A DNA stretch of 21,660 bases from NCBI GenBank assembly GCA_937910305.1, contig CALEPS010000016.1, forward strand, positions 1 through 21,660, read 5' to 3'. Made by a program: the position numbers and the translations under genes. The notes under the pieces are model-generated. The model had not been told where the DNA came from and ran no database searches. It was given only the letters and a program-made list of their open reading frames with translations. Source of the stretch: an uncultured Bacteroidales bacterium (GTDB lineage: Bacteria; Bacteroidota; Bacteroidia; Bacteroidales; Paludibacteraceae). Below are positions 15,182 to 21,660 of the stretch, one piece after another; position 1 is the stretch's first letter, and each line of letters opens with the position of its first letter.

Positions 15182-15859
15182 GGCGGTGTAGAGCGTGGCT
15201 ATACCGAAGGTGAGGGGCACGAAAGACTCCTCTCGGAAGCCTGCGTCATGCAGATGGCGGACAAAAGATTCCCCCCAACAGAAAGATTTGACGCTCCTGT
15301 TCAGATAGGTGTATGCCGTTTTATCCCGGCTGAAGAGCCTTCCCACGCGCGGGAGCACGTGCGTGAAATAGATATCGTAACACGCGCGCACGAAGCGGTT
15401 AGAGGGATAAGAAAACTCCAGGATGAGCAGTTGTCCACCGGGTTTGAGGACGCGGTACATCTCTCTGAGCCCCGCGTCAAGGTCAGAGAAATTGCGGCAC
15501 CCGAAGGCACACGTGACCGCGTCAAAAGAAGCGTCGTCAAAAGGCATCTGCTGGGCGTTACCGTAAACAAAACTGACAGAACCGGGATAGAGGCGGTTCA
15601 CTTTCTCTTCTCCGACCGCCATCATCCGGCGAGACAGATCAAGCCCCGTAACCTGTTCCACCTTACCCCTGCGGAGCATCTCAATCGTCAGGTCCGCAGT
15701 ACCGACCGCGACATCCAGCACGTGTTTGGCAGGGCTCATGGCAGCCACTGTTTTTTTTCGCCAGAGGCGGTCAATATTCAGCGACAGCCCGTGGTTGAGC
15801 CCGTCGTAGGTACCGGCAATGCGGTCAAAGAGCTGTCCTATGTGTTGTTTTTCCTCCAT
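15173..15859 (-). CDS. menG: Demethylmenaquinone methyltransferase
   Basis: A 228-residue class I SAM methyltransferase of the UbiE/MenG family, which performs the last C-methylation of menaquinone synthesis; Bacteroidota use menaquinone. The N-terminus FDRIAGTYDGLNHGLSLNID RLWRKK (residues 11-36) is the family signature. SAM motif I is VLDVAVGTADL at 47-57, and VTCAFGCRNFSDLDAG with RVLKPGGQLLILEFS (about 115-150) is characteristic. The C-terminus GIATLYTARK is also usual. It is the first gene of a likely three-gene operon. Its promoter interleaves with the divergent groES promoter. Confidence 0.96.
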   Translation of the reverse strand: MEEKQHIGQLFDRIAGTYDGLNHGLSLNIDRLWRKKTVAAMSPAKHVLDVAVGTADLTIEMLRRGKVEQVTGLDLSRRMMAVGEEKVNRLYPGSVSFVYGNAQQMPFDDASFDAVTCAFGCRNFSDLDAGLREMYRVLKPGGQLLILEFSYPSNRFVRACYDIYFTHVLPRVGRLFSRDKTAYTYLNRSVKSFCWGESFVRHLHDAGFREESFVPLTFGIATLYTARK

Positions 15860-15875
15860 TTATCCAAATCCGGTA

Positions 15876-15907
15876 CAAAAGTAGTATTTTTTTTTGGAAT
15901 ATGCAAA
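15876..15907 (-). promoter_or_regulatory. menG promoter
   Basis: On the minus strand a -33 TTTG (15907-15904) and -7 TACTTTTG (15883-15876) are 20 bp apart with an A-tract spacer. The menG start codon lies 17 bp past the -7 element. Confidence 0.75.
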
Positions 15908-15923
15908 AAAAGTTGTATCTTTG
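15893..15923 (+). promoter_or_regulatory. groESL promoter
   Basis: -33 TTTG (15893-15896) and -7 TATCTTTG (15916-15923) are separated by 19 bp. The element interleaves with the menG promoter on the other strand, and each -33 lies within the other's spacer. A leader of about 90 nt follows. No CIRCE operator is present, so an HrcA control is not indicated. Confidence 0.8.
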
Positions 15924-15933
15924 CAGTCAAATC

Positions 15934-15960
15934 TGCCAAAATGGCATAAATAATATTTAT
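15934..15960 (+). promoter_or_regulatory. Two adjacent palindromes in the groES leader
   Basis: TGCCA-AAA-TGGCA (15934-15946) is directly followed by ATAAAT-AAT-ATTTAT (15946-15960). They lie just after the predicted transcription start, where an operator or leader structure could act. Direct sequence evidence only; no known element matches. Confidence 0.4.
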
Positions 15961-16016
15961 GGCACGGCGTTTGTCATAGTTTATACAGAGCATAAAAAAT
16001 TAAAAACACAAATATT

Positions 16017-16292
16017 ATGAGCAAGATTCAACCATTAGCAGACCGCGTGCTGGTGAAAGCAGCGGCCGCAGAAGAAAAGACCGTAGGCGGTATTATCATC
16101 CCTGATAACGCCAAAGAGAAACCCATCCGCGGCGAAGTAGTAGCCGTAGGAACGGGCACCAAAGACGAACCGATGCATGTACAACCGGGCGACCAGATCC
16201 TATTCGGCAAATGGGCTGGTTCGGATTTTGAGTTCGACGGCGAGAAATACCTGATGATGAAGCAAAGCGACATCTGGGCAGTGATACGTTAA
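16017..16292 (+). CDS. groES: Co-chaperonin GroES
   Basis: A 91-residue GroES of normal length. It caps the GroEL ring as a heptamer. MSKIQPLADRVLVK starts the barrel, the mobile loop EEKTVGGIIIPDNAKEKP (about 19-36) carries the GGIIIP contact to GroEL, and the C-terminal strand is QSDIWAVIR. It precedes groEL by 20 bp filled with an 8-bp tandem repeat. The start follows an A-rich region without a Shine-Dalgarno. Confidence 0.99.
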   Translation: MSKIQPLADRVLVKAAAAEEKTVGGIIIPDNAKEKPIRGEVVAVGTGTKDEPMHVQPGDQILFGKWAGSDFEFDGEKYLMMKQSDIWAVIR

Positions 16293-16311
16293 ATTGTTAA
16301 ATTGTTAGAAT
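16288..16311. repeat. 8-bp tandem repeat between groES and groEL
   Basis: Units GTTAAATT, GTTAAATT, GTTAGAAT span the groES TAA stop and end just before the groEL ATG. It is an octamer counterpart of the heptamer arrays at other gene junctions. Confidence 0.75.
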
Positions 16312-16312
16312 T

Positions 16313-17941
16313 ATGGCAAAAGATATAACCTATAATGTAGAAGCGCGCGAAGCGCTGAAGCGTGGTGTTGACCAACTCGCCAACGCCGTAAAAGTGACCC
16401 TTGGTCCGAAAGGACGCAACGTAGTGATTGATTCTAAATACGGAGCTCCGCATATCACAAAAGACGGTGTGACCGTAGCGAAAGCCGTTGATCTGGTTGA
16501 TCCGGCAGAGAACTTAGGTGCCCAGTTGGTGAAAGAAGTGGCATCGAAGACCGGTGACCAAGCCGGCGACGGTACCACGACCGCAACGGTACTGGCACAA
16601 GCCATCATCAATGTAGGTCTGAAGAACGTGACTGCAGGCGCCAATCCGCTGGATCTGAAACGCGGAATTGACAAAGCCGTAGCCGCAGTAGTAGCCGAGA
16701 TCAAGAAAAACGCCGAGGTAGTAGGCAACGACTTCGACAAGATCGAGCAAGTAGCCACCGTATCCGCCAATAACGACGCCGAGATCGGCAAGCTGATTGC
16801 CGATGCCATGCGCAAGGTAAGCAAAGACGGCGTGATCACTATCGGCGAAGCCAAAGGCATGGACACGACGATTGACGTAGTACAAGGTATGCAGTTCGAC
16901 CGCGGATATATCAGTCCGTATTTCGTAACCAACACCGAAGAGATGCTGGTAGAGATGGACAAGCCGTATATCCTGATCTACGACAAGAAGATATCCAACC
17001 TGAAAGAGTTGCTGCCTATCCTTGAGCCGGCAGTACAGAGCGGCAGACCGTTACTGATCATCGCCGAGGATGTGGACAGTGAGGCTCTGGCAGCACTGGT
17101 AGTGAACCGTCTGCGTGCCCAGTTGAAGATCTGCGCCGTGAAGGCTCCGGGCTTCGGCGACCGCCGCAAAGAGATGCTGGAAGATATTGCCATTCTGACA
17201 GGCGGCACCGTGATCAGCGAGGAGAAAGGTATCAAGCTGGAGAGCGCGACAATCGACATGCTCGGCAGCGCGGAGACCATCACCGTAAGCAAAGACAACA
17301 CGACTATCGTCAACGGCGCAGGCTCCAAGGAAGCTATCGACGCCCGTGCCAGCCAGATCAAAGCGCAGATAGCCGCCACCAAATCGAGTTACGATAAAGA
17401 GAAGCTGCAGGAGCGTCTTGCCAAGTTAGCCGGCGGCGTAGCGCAGTTGAACGTAGGCGCAGCCAGCGAGGTAGAGATGAAAGAGAAGAAAGACCGCGTT
17501 GACGACGCGTTAAGCGCGACCCGCGCAGCCGTAGAAGAAGGTATCGTACCTGGCGGCGGCGTGATGTATATCCGCGCGCAAGCGGCTCTGGAAGGTCTGA
17601 AAGGCGACAACGAGGACGAGCAGACGGGTATAGAGATCATCCGCCGCGCCATCGAAGAACCGCTTCGTCAGATCGTAGCCAACGCAGGCAAGGAAGGCGC
17701 CGTAGTAGTAGATAAAGTACGCAGCGGCAAGGCTGATTTCGGTTACAACGCCCGTCTGGACAAATTCGAGAACCTGCTCGAAGCCGGAGTTGTGGATCCC
17801 GCCAAGGTAGCCCGTGTAGCATTGGAGAACGCCGCATCGGTAGCCGGTATGTTCCTGACGACCGAATGCGTGATCGTAGATCATCCTGAAGAACATCCGG
17901 CTCCGGCTATGCCCGCAGGAGGTATGGGAGGAATGATGTAA
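16313..17941 (+). CDS. groEL: Chaperonin GroEL (Hsp60)
   Basis: A complete 542-residue GroEL, the double-ring ATP-dependent folding chamber. VTLGPKGRNVVID (28-40) and GDGTTTATV (85-93) form the nucleotide site, and AAVEEGIVPGGGV near residue 400 is the family signature. The end is the disordered PAGGMGGMM tail. It is cotranscribed with groES. A 98-bp heptamer array begins 1 bp after the stop and leads into a strong terminator. Confidence 0.99.
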   Translation: MAKDITYNVEAREALKRGVDQLANAVKVTLGPKGRNVVIDSKYGAPHITKDGVTVAKAVDLVDPAENLGAQLVKEVASKTGDQAGDGTTTATVLAQAIINVGLKNVTAGANPLDLKRGIDKAVAAVVAEIKKNAEVVGNDFDKIEQVATVSANNDAEIGKLIADAMRKVSKDGVITIGEAKGMDTTIDVVQGMQFDRGYISPYFVTNTEEMLVEMDKPYILIYDKKISNLKELLPILEPAVQSGRPLLIIAEDVDSEALAALVVNRLRAQLKICAVKAPGFGDRRKEMLEDIAILTGGTVISEEKGIKLESATIDMLGSAETITVSKDNTTIVNGAGSKEAIDARASQIKAQIAATKSSYDKEKLQERLAKLAGGVAQLNVGAASEVEMKEKKDRVDDALSATRAAVEEGIVPGGGVMYIRAQAALEGLKGDNEDEQTGIEIIRRAIEEPLRQIVANAGKEGAVVVDKVRSGKADFGYNARLDKFENLLEAGVVDPAKVARVALENAASVAGMFLTTECVIVDHPEEHPAPAMPAGGMGGMM

Positions 17942-17942
17942 A

Positions 17943-18040
17943 GGACGAAGGACGAAGGACGAAGTACGATGTACGATGTACGATGTACGAAGGACAAAGT
18001 ACGAAGGACGATGTACGATGTACGATGTACGAAGGACAAG
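17943..18040. repeat. Heptamer array behind groEL, fourteen units
   Basis: Fourteen strict 7-bp units drawn from GGACGAA, GTACGAT, GTACGAA, GGACAAA, GGACGAT and GGACAAG lie between the groEL stop and its terminator. It is the longest such array in the window. Confidence 0.95.
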
Positions 18041-18041
18041 G

Positions 18042-18071
18042 AAAAACGACATCCGAAAGGGTGTCGTTTTT
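18042..18071. terminator. Bidirectional terminator between groEL and dnaA
   Basis: AAAAACGACATCC, a GAAA tetraloop and GGGTGTCGTTTTT form a 9-bp stem (one wobble) flanked by A and T runs on both sides. It can therefore end groESL on the plus strand and dnaA on the minus strand. Confidence 0.9.
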
Positions 18072-18135
18072 CTTATATAGTTCACATTATTAATTATTCA
18101 AGATATTGTTATCTGTTGTTTTCCAAACAGAGATT

Positions 18136-19503
18136 TTAGTATTTGAGTGCTGCTTCCAGCTGTGCTATATGCTGTCTCAAAGCAGGGTCGAACTCCAATT
18201 GGTTCTTAACGATAGCAACGGAATGGAGCATCGTAGCGTGGGTTCTGCGTCCCATCTTAAATCCTATCTCTGTGAGGGAGCTATGGGTCATCTCCTTGCA
18301 CAGATAAGCAGCGACATGCCGTACCTGCGTGATCTCGCGTGAGCGGTTGGATGAGAGAATGGCTTTCTCCGAAATTCCGTAGTGCTCCGCCACCGCGCCT
18401 ATCACATCTCCGACCGTGATGACCCTGGGCTGGATAGCGACGATATGGCTTATGACCTCTTCCGCGAGCGCCACATCAATCTCCCGATCGGTGAGCGTAG
18501 AGTGCGCCAGCAAGGAAGCCAGGATACCCTCCAAGTCCCGTACGGAACTGCGGACGCTCTGTGCGATATAATCCACCACTTCATCGCTCAGATCAATTCC
18601 GTCGCGCCGCATCTTAGAGAGGAGGATATTTTTTCTGAGGAGATAGTCCGGTTCCTTGATCTCAGCCGAGAGTCCCCATTTGAAACGTGTAAGCAGGCGC
18701 TCCTGTATATCTTTGAGTTCCACCGGCGGCCGGTCACAAGTCAGGATCAACTGTTTGCGGCTCTGCTGGAGATAATCGAAGATATGGAAGAAGGTATCCT
18801 GCGTGCCTCTCAGCCCTGCAAAATACTGGATATCATCCACGATCAGCACGTCAACCGAGTTGTAGAAATTGAGGAAATCCGGCACTTTGTTGTTCTTCGT
18901 AGCGTCCTGGTATTGCAGTTTGAATGTATTCGCGCTGACATAGATGACCCGCGACTGTGGATTGAGCGCCCGAACCTGATTTCCGATCGCATTTGCGAGG
19001 TGGGTCTTCCCCACTCCGCTTCCGCCATAGACGAAGAGCGGGTTGAAGGCAGTATATCCGGGTTGTTTAGCGATAGCCAGTCCGGCAGTACGCGCCAACT
19101 TGTTCGGCTCTCCGGGCACGAAGGAATCGAAGGTATAGAGGTCGTTCAGCTGCGAGTCAAAATTCTCGTTCTGCCTAATAGCCCCCGGCACAGGCATCGT
19201 ATGCGCCACAGCTCCGGCAGAAGGCAGTTTCGTTCCGGCTCCCGTAGTAGAATCAATGAGTACACGGTACTCCAGTTTGGTTCCCGCCCCGAAGACACGT
19301 ATGATAGCCGAAGAGAGGAGAGGCAGGTAATTTTGCTCGATATACTCCGCTACGAACTGCGATTTAACCTGGAGGGCCAACACTCCTTCCGCAAACTGTA
19401 CGGGAACGATGGGCGCGAACCAAGTACGGTAAGCGCTGCTCGTGAGGTTGTCAGCCAGGATGGTCTGACACTGTGCCCATTGTTGTTGAATCGTTTGCAT
19501 CAA
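18136..19503 (-). CDS. dnaA: Chromosomal replication initiator DnaA
   Basis: A 455-residue DnaA, which binds oriC boxes and melts the origin. Domain I spans about 1-80 (QQWAQCQTILADNLTSSAYRTWFAPI), followed by a short linker. Domain III is AAA+: Walker A GGSGVGKTH at 160-168, Walker B VLIVDDIQ at 219-226, then the FFHIFDYLQQSRKQLILTCDRPP region. Domain IV begins near 355; its helix-turn-helix signature reads ITQVRHVAAYLCKEMT, then MGRRTHATMLHS at 417-428. Thr421 takes the place of the Asp in the E. coli RDHTTV motif. The start at 19503 has MM; either Met is possible. Its promoter matches the rRNA promoter. Confidence 0.98.
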   Translation of the reverse strand: MMQTIQQQWAQCQTILADNLTSSAYRTWFAPIVPVQFAEGVLALQVKSQFVAEYIEQNYLPLLSSAIIRVFGAGTKLEYRVLIDSTTGAGTKLPSAGAVAHTMPVPGAIRQNENFDSQLNDLYTFDSFVPGEPNKLARTAGLAIAKQPGYTAFNPLFVYGGSGVGKTHLANAIGNQVRALNPQSRVIYVSANTFKLQYQDATKNNKVPDFLNFYNSVDVLIVDDIQYFAGLRGTQDTFFHIFDYLQQSRKQLILTCDRPPVELKDIQERLLTRFKWGLSAEIKEPDYLLRKNILLSKMRRDGIDLSDEVVDYIAQSVRSSVRDLEGILASLLAHSTLTDREIDVALAEEVISHIVAIQPRVITVGDVIGAVAEHYGISEKAILSSNRSREITQVRHVAAYLCKEMTHSSLTEIGFKMGRRTHATMLHSVAIVKNQLEFDPALRQHIAQLEAALKY

Positions 19504-19522
19504 TTATATAATAATATATAAG

Positions 19523-19554
19523 GAGTGTTCGTTTTGGGGGCTAAAAAAACACTC
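19523..19554 (-). promoter_or_regulatory. Hairpin in the dnaA leader
   Basis: GAGTGTT (19523-19529) and AACACTC (19548-19554) can pair in the leader transcript, around a loop containing a T-run on the minus strand. It lies 20 bp before the start codon and could affect translation or early termination. No known leader element matches. Confidence 0.35.
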
Positions 19555-19598
19555 TGGAAATGAACCTGGGTGAAGTGCCTCTGGTACGAAATCGAGTG

Positions 19599-19630
19599 CA
19601 AAGGTACTGCTTTTTTTTGAAATACGCAAA
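19599..19630 (-). promoter_or_regulatory. dnaA promoter
   Basis: On the minus strand a -33 TTTG (19630-19627) and -7 TACCTTTG (19606-19599) are separated by 20 bp including eight A's. Positions 19593-19621 are identical over 29 bp to 588-616 in front of the rRNA operon. The leader to the dnaA start is about 90 nt. Confidence 0.8.
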
Positions 19631-19665
19631 TTTCAAGTCAAGTAGTCAAAAAGGTCATACATGTA

Positions 19666-19740
19666 ACTTGCGGATTTACAAGCAATTAGATATAAGTATT
19701 TGAAAATTCACGCTTTGAGAGCATGCGTAAATCCGTAAGT
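19666..19740. repeat. Inverted repeat upstream of dnaA
   Basis: ACTTGCGGATTTAC (19666-19679) is matched in inverse by GTAAATCCGTAAGT (19727-19740) at 13 of 14 positions, around a 47-bp A/T-rich spacer. It could be a pair of binding sites or a cruciform. Confidence 0.75.
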
Positions 19741-19768
19741 CCCCGAAAATCAGCGAATTGCGCAAAAA

Positions 19769-19793
19769 TGTTCCACATGTTTCACGTGTTAAT
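19769..19793. promoter_or_regulatory. parS-like motif pair next to dnaA
   Basis: TGTTCCACATG (19769-19779) runs into TGTTTCACGTG (19778-19788). The latter equals the first 11 bases of the ParB site parS (TGTTTCACGTGAAACA), but the 3' half does not match, leaving 12 of 16. TGTTAATAA (19787-19795) is one base off a reverse DnaA box. Confidence 0.3.
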
Positions 19794-19833
19794 AAGTTAT
19801 ATAACAAATTGAAAATCAACACACACGACAATG

Positions 19834-19872
19834 TAAAAAAATATTGTTATTTAGAAAACACCCAAATAACAA
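19834..19872 (-). terminator. Terminator of the MCE-protein gene
   Basis: TTGTTATTT (19844-19852) and AAATAACAA (19864-19872) form a stem that on the minus strand is followed by TATTTTTTT. It lies about 30 bp after the stop codon at 19904. The stem is A/T-rich, so efficiency is uncertain. Confidence 0.6.
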
Positions 19873-19903
19873 CATCTTCCTTTTCTGAACATTTTCGGGG
19901 GGA

Positions 19904-20821
19904 TTATTTATCTTTTTTACCGAAAACGGAGAAATGCACGTAGCGTTTCGGGTGCGCTTTGAGGTCAACGAGGAGAGAGTCCGCGGAGATGACCGTTGCG
20001 TCTATATGATCGTAGAGCGATTTGTTATAAATCAGCTGTCCGAGCGTGCCCTCCTGCGAGCGTACGTCGGCGATGAGTCCGTTCACGCCATCCACGGCGG
20101 TGTCCACGCGTGCAACCGTAGCCGCCAAGTCGGCTTTCTTGAGGTCGGAGACGATCGTATTGAGATTAGCGATCGCCGTATCGGCATTGTTGACAATCGT
20201 CGGAACCTGTTTGTTCATCATCCGTTTGAGGTCCGTAGATACGTTAGCCAGGTCTCCGGAGATACGATCCGCATTGGAGAGCGTGTTTTTGAGATGTCCT
20301 CCTTCTACCTGTCCGCGCAGTTCCGCCACAAGCGAGTCCACATTCTGAATGGCATCGTCCACATGCGCCAGCAGTTCTCCTTGGAGAGACTCCATGAGTC
20401 CCGGGACGTAGGTTGTAGGAAGGAAAGAGCCTTTCTCTATAAGACCTGCTTCGTCTGTAAGACCGTTTTCACTGTAAGAGGGCAGTTGGAGTTCGATTGC
20501 CATTCCTCCGAGGAGTCCGTCTGCAATGAGCGCCATCTGGGTTCCTTGCGGGAGAGCGATGTCCTTGTTAATCGAGATATCGACCGTAAAAGCGCTGTCA
20601 CGCGTAAAATCATAGGAGATCCGGTCCACTTGTCCTACTTTGTGTCCGCGGATATAAACCGCCGCCTGCTCCTCCAGCCCATGGAGATCCGGGTAGAGGC
20701 CATGGAAAGAATTGGTAGGCGAGAAGATATTCACTCCTTTCAGGAAGTTGAAGCCAAAGAACAAAAGGAAAAGACAAAGGGTGGCCAGTGCGCCGACCTT
20801 AATTTCGCGTGCGTATTTCAT
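19904..20821 (-). CDS. MCE/MlaD-family lipid transport protein
   Basis: A 305-residue inner-membrane-anchored protein. One membrane helix (about 8-28) is followed by an MCE domain at about 39-114 with FHGLYPDLHGLEEQAAVYIRGHKVGQV, and the hydrophobic pore-loop-like LLGGMAIEL at 103-111. The remaining 190 residues are helical with repeated N/D/T-rich segments (for example IVNNADTAIANLNTIVSDLKK), probably a coiled coil or helical stalk. Such proteins form hexameric channels carrying phospholipids between the two membranes. The partner permease and ATPase (MlaE/MlaF type) are not in the window. The gene begins 30 bp after the amidase stop. Confidence 0.9.
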   Translation of the reverse strand: MKYAREIKVGALATLCLFLLFFGFNFLKGVNIFSPTNSFHGLYPDLHGLEEQAAVYIRGHKVGQVDRISYDFTRDSAFTVDISINKDIALPQGTQMALIADGLLGGMAIELQLPSYSENGLTDEAGLIEKGSFLPTTYVPGLMESLQGELLAHVDDAIQNVDSLVAELRGQVEGGHLKNTLSNADRISGDLANVSTDLKRMMNKQVPTIVNNADTAIANLNTIVSDLKKADLAATVARVDTAVDGVNGLIADVRSQEGTLGQLIYNKSLYDHIDATVISADSLLVDLKAHPKRYVHFSVFGKKDK

Positions 20822-20832
20822 AGGAGTTGTTT

Positions 20833-20853
20833 GTATTCAGTATTCAGTTTATT
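20833..20853. repeat. Short heptamer repeat between amidase and MCE gene
   Basis: GTATTCA, GTATTCA, GTTTATT: two perfect units and a degenerate third in the 30-bp gap, reaching into the amidase stop codon. It is weak on its own, but matches the junction pattern seen elsewhere. Confidence 0.55.
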
Positions 20854-21660
20854 ATTTTTCAAATTTGGTTATCCAACAATCGGGGAAGAGTTTTTTGATC
20901 TCTTTCTGCTTCTCCACGACTTTATTGCGGTCCGTATCCACTATCGCATAGTATTTGTACCAGTCGCCCACTTTGCGGTACTCGCATGAGAGCCCTTTGA
21001 GTTGGGGATCCGAGGGATCCAGAAGCGTACGCGAAGCGCATATCTGGAGCGCATAATAGGTGACAGGAGAGTTAGAGGAACGAGAGGAATTAGAGGGGAT
21101 AGAAGGACTATAGGAACTAGAGGGAACAGGAGAATCGGGTGTTGTTTCAACAGATGGTGCCGGTACGGGGGCGGAAGTAGTATCTATCTCGAGGTTCTCC
21201 TTGCGTACCGCCTGTTTGTGCGTATAGGCGCCAAAGGCATTGACAAGCGCGTTCGCCATTTGTGCGATAGAGGCTTCCTGGTTCAGATAGCGTTCCTCCT
21301 CGGGGTTGGAGATAAATCCCATCTCAAAGAGGATGGAAGGGCAAGCGGTTTTGAGGAGAACCCAGAACGAAGCCTGCTGCACGCCTCTGTCAGAGCGGTT
21401 GAGATGTCCCACAAAGCGTTTCTGGACCTGCTCCGCGAACTGAAGGGACTGATCCATGAAACTGTTCTGCATCAGTTCGAACATAATATAGGAGTCGATC
21501 GAGTTCGGATCGAATCCCTGATAGGTCGTTTTATAGTCCGACTCCAGTTTCATCACGGCATTCTCGCGCATGGCGACATCGAGGTTCTTCTCCATTTTCT
21601 CCGTACCGAGGATAAAAGTCTCGACTCCTTTAGCTTCCTTGGAAGGCGAGGCGTTGGCAT
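20852..21660 (-). CDS. N-acetylmuramoyl-L-alanine amidase with C-terminal SPOR-like domain (partial)
   Basis: The C-terminal 268 residues of a longer protein; the frame is open to the window edge, reading SKEAKGVETFILGTEK before the first internal Met at 21595. GVETFILG, the helix QSLQFAEQVQKRF, RGVQQASFWVL and PSILFEMGFISNPEEERYL belong to the Amidase_3 zinc hydrolase domain that cuts the stem peptide from peptidoglycan; the Glu in LFEMGF is a catalytic residue. A linker rich in S and P follows, encoded by a 9-bp-period repeat. The last 70 residues (YYALQICASRTLLDP, ending WITKFEK) look like a SPOR peptidoglycan-binding domain. It probably acts in cell separation. Zinc-binding N-terminal motifs lie outside the window. 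Confidence 0.92.
   Translation of the reverse strand, partial: ANASPSKEAKGVETFILGTEKMEKNLDVAMRENAVMKLESDYKTTYQGFDPNSIDSYIMFELMQNSFMDQSLQFAEQVQKRFVGHLNRSDRGVQQASFWVLLKTACPSILFEMGFISNPEEERYLNQEASIAQMANALVNAFGAYTHKQAVRKENLEIDTTSAPVPAPSVETTPDSPVPSSSYSPSIPSNSSRSSNSPVTYYALQICASRTLLDPSDPQLKGLSCEYRKVGDWYKYYAIVDTDRNKVVEKQKEIKKLFPDCWITKFEK
21064..21126. repeat. Period-9 coding repeat in the amidase linker
   Basis: About seven degenerate 9-bp units (for example GTTAGAGGA, ACGAGAGGA, ATTAGAGGG) encode the Ser/Pro/Asn-rich linker between the amidase and SPOR-like domains. The multiple-of-three period keeps the frame, unlike the heptamers. Confidence 0.7.

Larger units (their letters stand above)
19504..19903. 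other. Gene-free region upstream of dnaA, origin-like features
   Basis: No protein gene is supported. Reading right from dnaA there is an A/T-only stretch (19504-19520), a leader hairpin, the dnaA promoter, a 14-bp-arm inverted repeat (19666-19740), parS-like motifs (19769-19793) overlapping a one-mismatch DnaA box, and the terminator of the next gene. These fit an origin region, but no exact DnaA box is seen, so oriC is only a possibility. Confidence 0.4.

Noticed and set aside
14312..15949. 545-codon plus-strand open frame across the exported protein, Dabb and menG genes
   Set aside because: It is antisense to three well-supported genes, includes translated heptamers (repeated WFVICDL), and shows no domain or signal. 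It is a by-product of codon bias.
15924..16016. CIRCE/HrcA operator before groES
   Set aside because: No TTAGCACTC/GAGTGCTAA pair is present; only unrelated short palindromes.
13027..18040. Repeat arrays as CRISPR
   Set aside because: Units are 7 bp with no spacers, and no cas genes are present.
18382..19521. 379-codon open frame opposite dnaA
   Set aside because: Antisense to all conserved DnaA motifs; composition is not protein-like.
19934..20989. 351-codon open frame opposite the MCE gene and the amidase end
   Set aside because: It crosses two solid minus-strand genes and has no homology-like features.

Overview
The window is chromosomal DNA of a member of the Bacteroidota, almost certainly order Bacteroidales and probably an uncultured gut or rumen lineage. 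Four signs support this: the 5' third of a 16S rRNA gene has a Bacteroidales-like sequence, genes are preceded by -33 TTTG / -7 TAnnTTTG promoters instead of the -35/-10 type, translation starts are A-rich and lack a clear Shine-Dalgarno, and a giant secreted protein carries a C-terminal type IX secretion (T9SS) sorting domain. I cannot name family or genus from the sequence alone.

Layout, left to right. (1) 1-367: 5' part of a 16S gene on the minus strand, with leader, boxA-like site and strong promoter up to about 625. (2) 880-9553, minus strand: a tightly packed operon of a 2604-residue T9SS cargo protein, a 130-residue exported membrane-anchored protein coupled to it by an ATGA overlap, and dtd (D-aminoacyl-tRNA deacylase). 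(3) 9554-10109: repeat-rich spacer, then dnaK (minus). (4) 12033-13253: no protein gene; it holds a long nested inverted repeat, a tRNA-Glu(CUC) with terminator, a 51-bp duplication of the tRNA 3' end plus terminator, and a ten-unit heptamer array. (5) 13254-14168: outer-membrane beta-barrel protein (plus). (6) 14165-15859, minus: menG/ubiE, a Dabb-domain protein and an exported protein, apparently one operon. (7) 16017-17941, plus: groES-groEL, divergent from menG with interleaved promoters. (8) 18136-19503: dnaA (minus), followed to the right by a gene-free 400-bp stretch with origin-like features. (9) 19904-21660, minus: an MCE/MlaD-type lipid-transport protein and the C-terminal part of an N-acetylmuramoyl-L-alanine amidase with a SPOR-like domain.

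Most genes are core housekeeping: ribosome, chaperones, replication initiation, menaquinone synthesis and envelope maintenance. The unusual content is the giant T9SS cargo with its coupled small partner, and a pervasive class of 7-bp-period tandem repeats. These have different sequences at each site but sit repeatedly at gene junctions, where they supply stop codons and A-rich start regions, and twice lie in frame in the giant protein near its C-terminal modules. A REP-like palindrome occurs three times. The rRNA, dnaA and tRNA-Glu promoters share an almost identical core.
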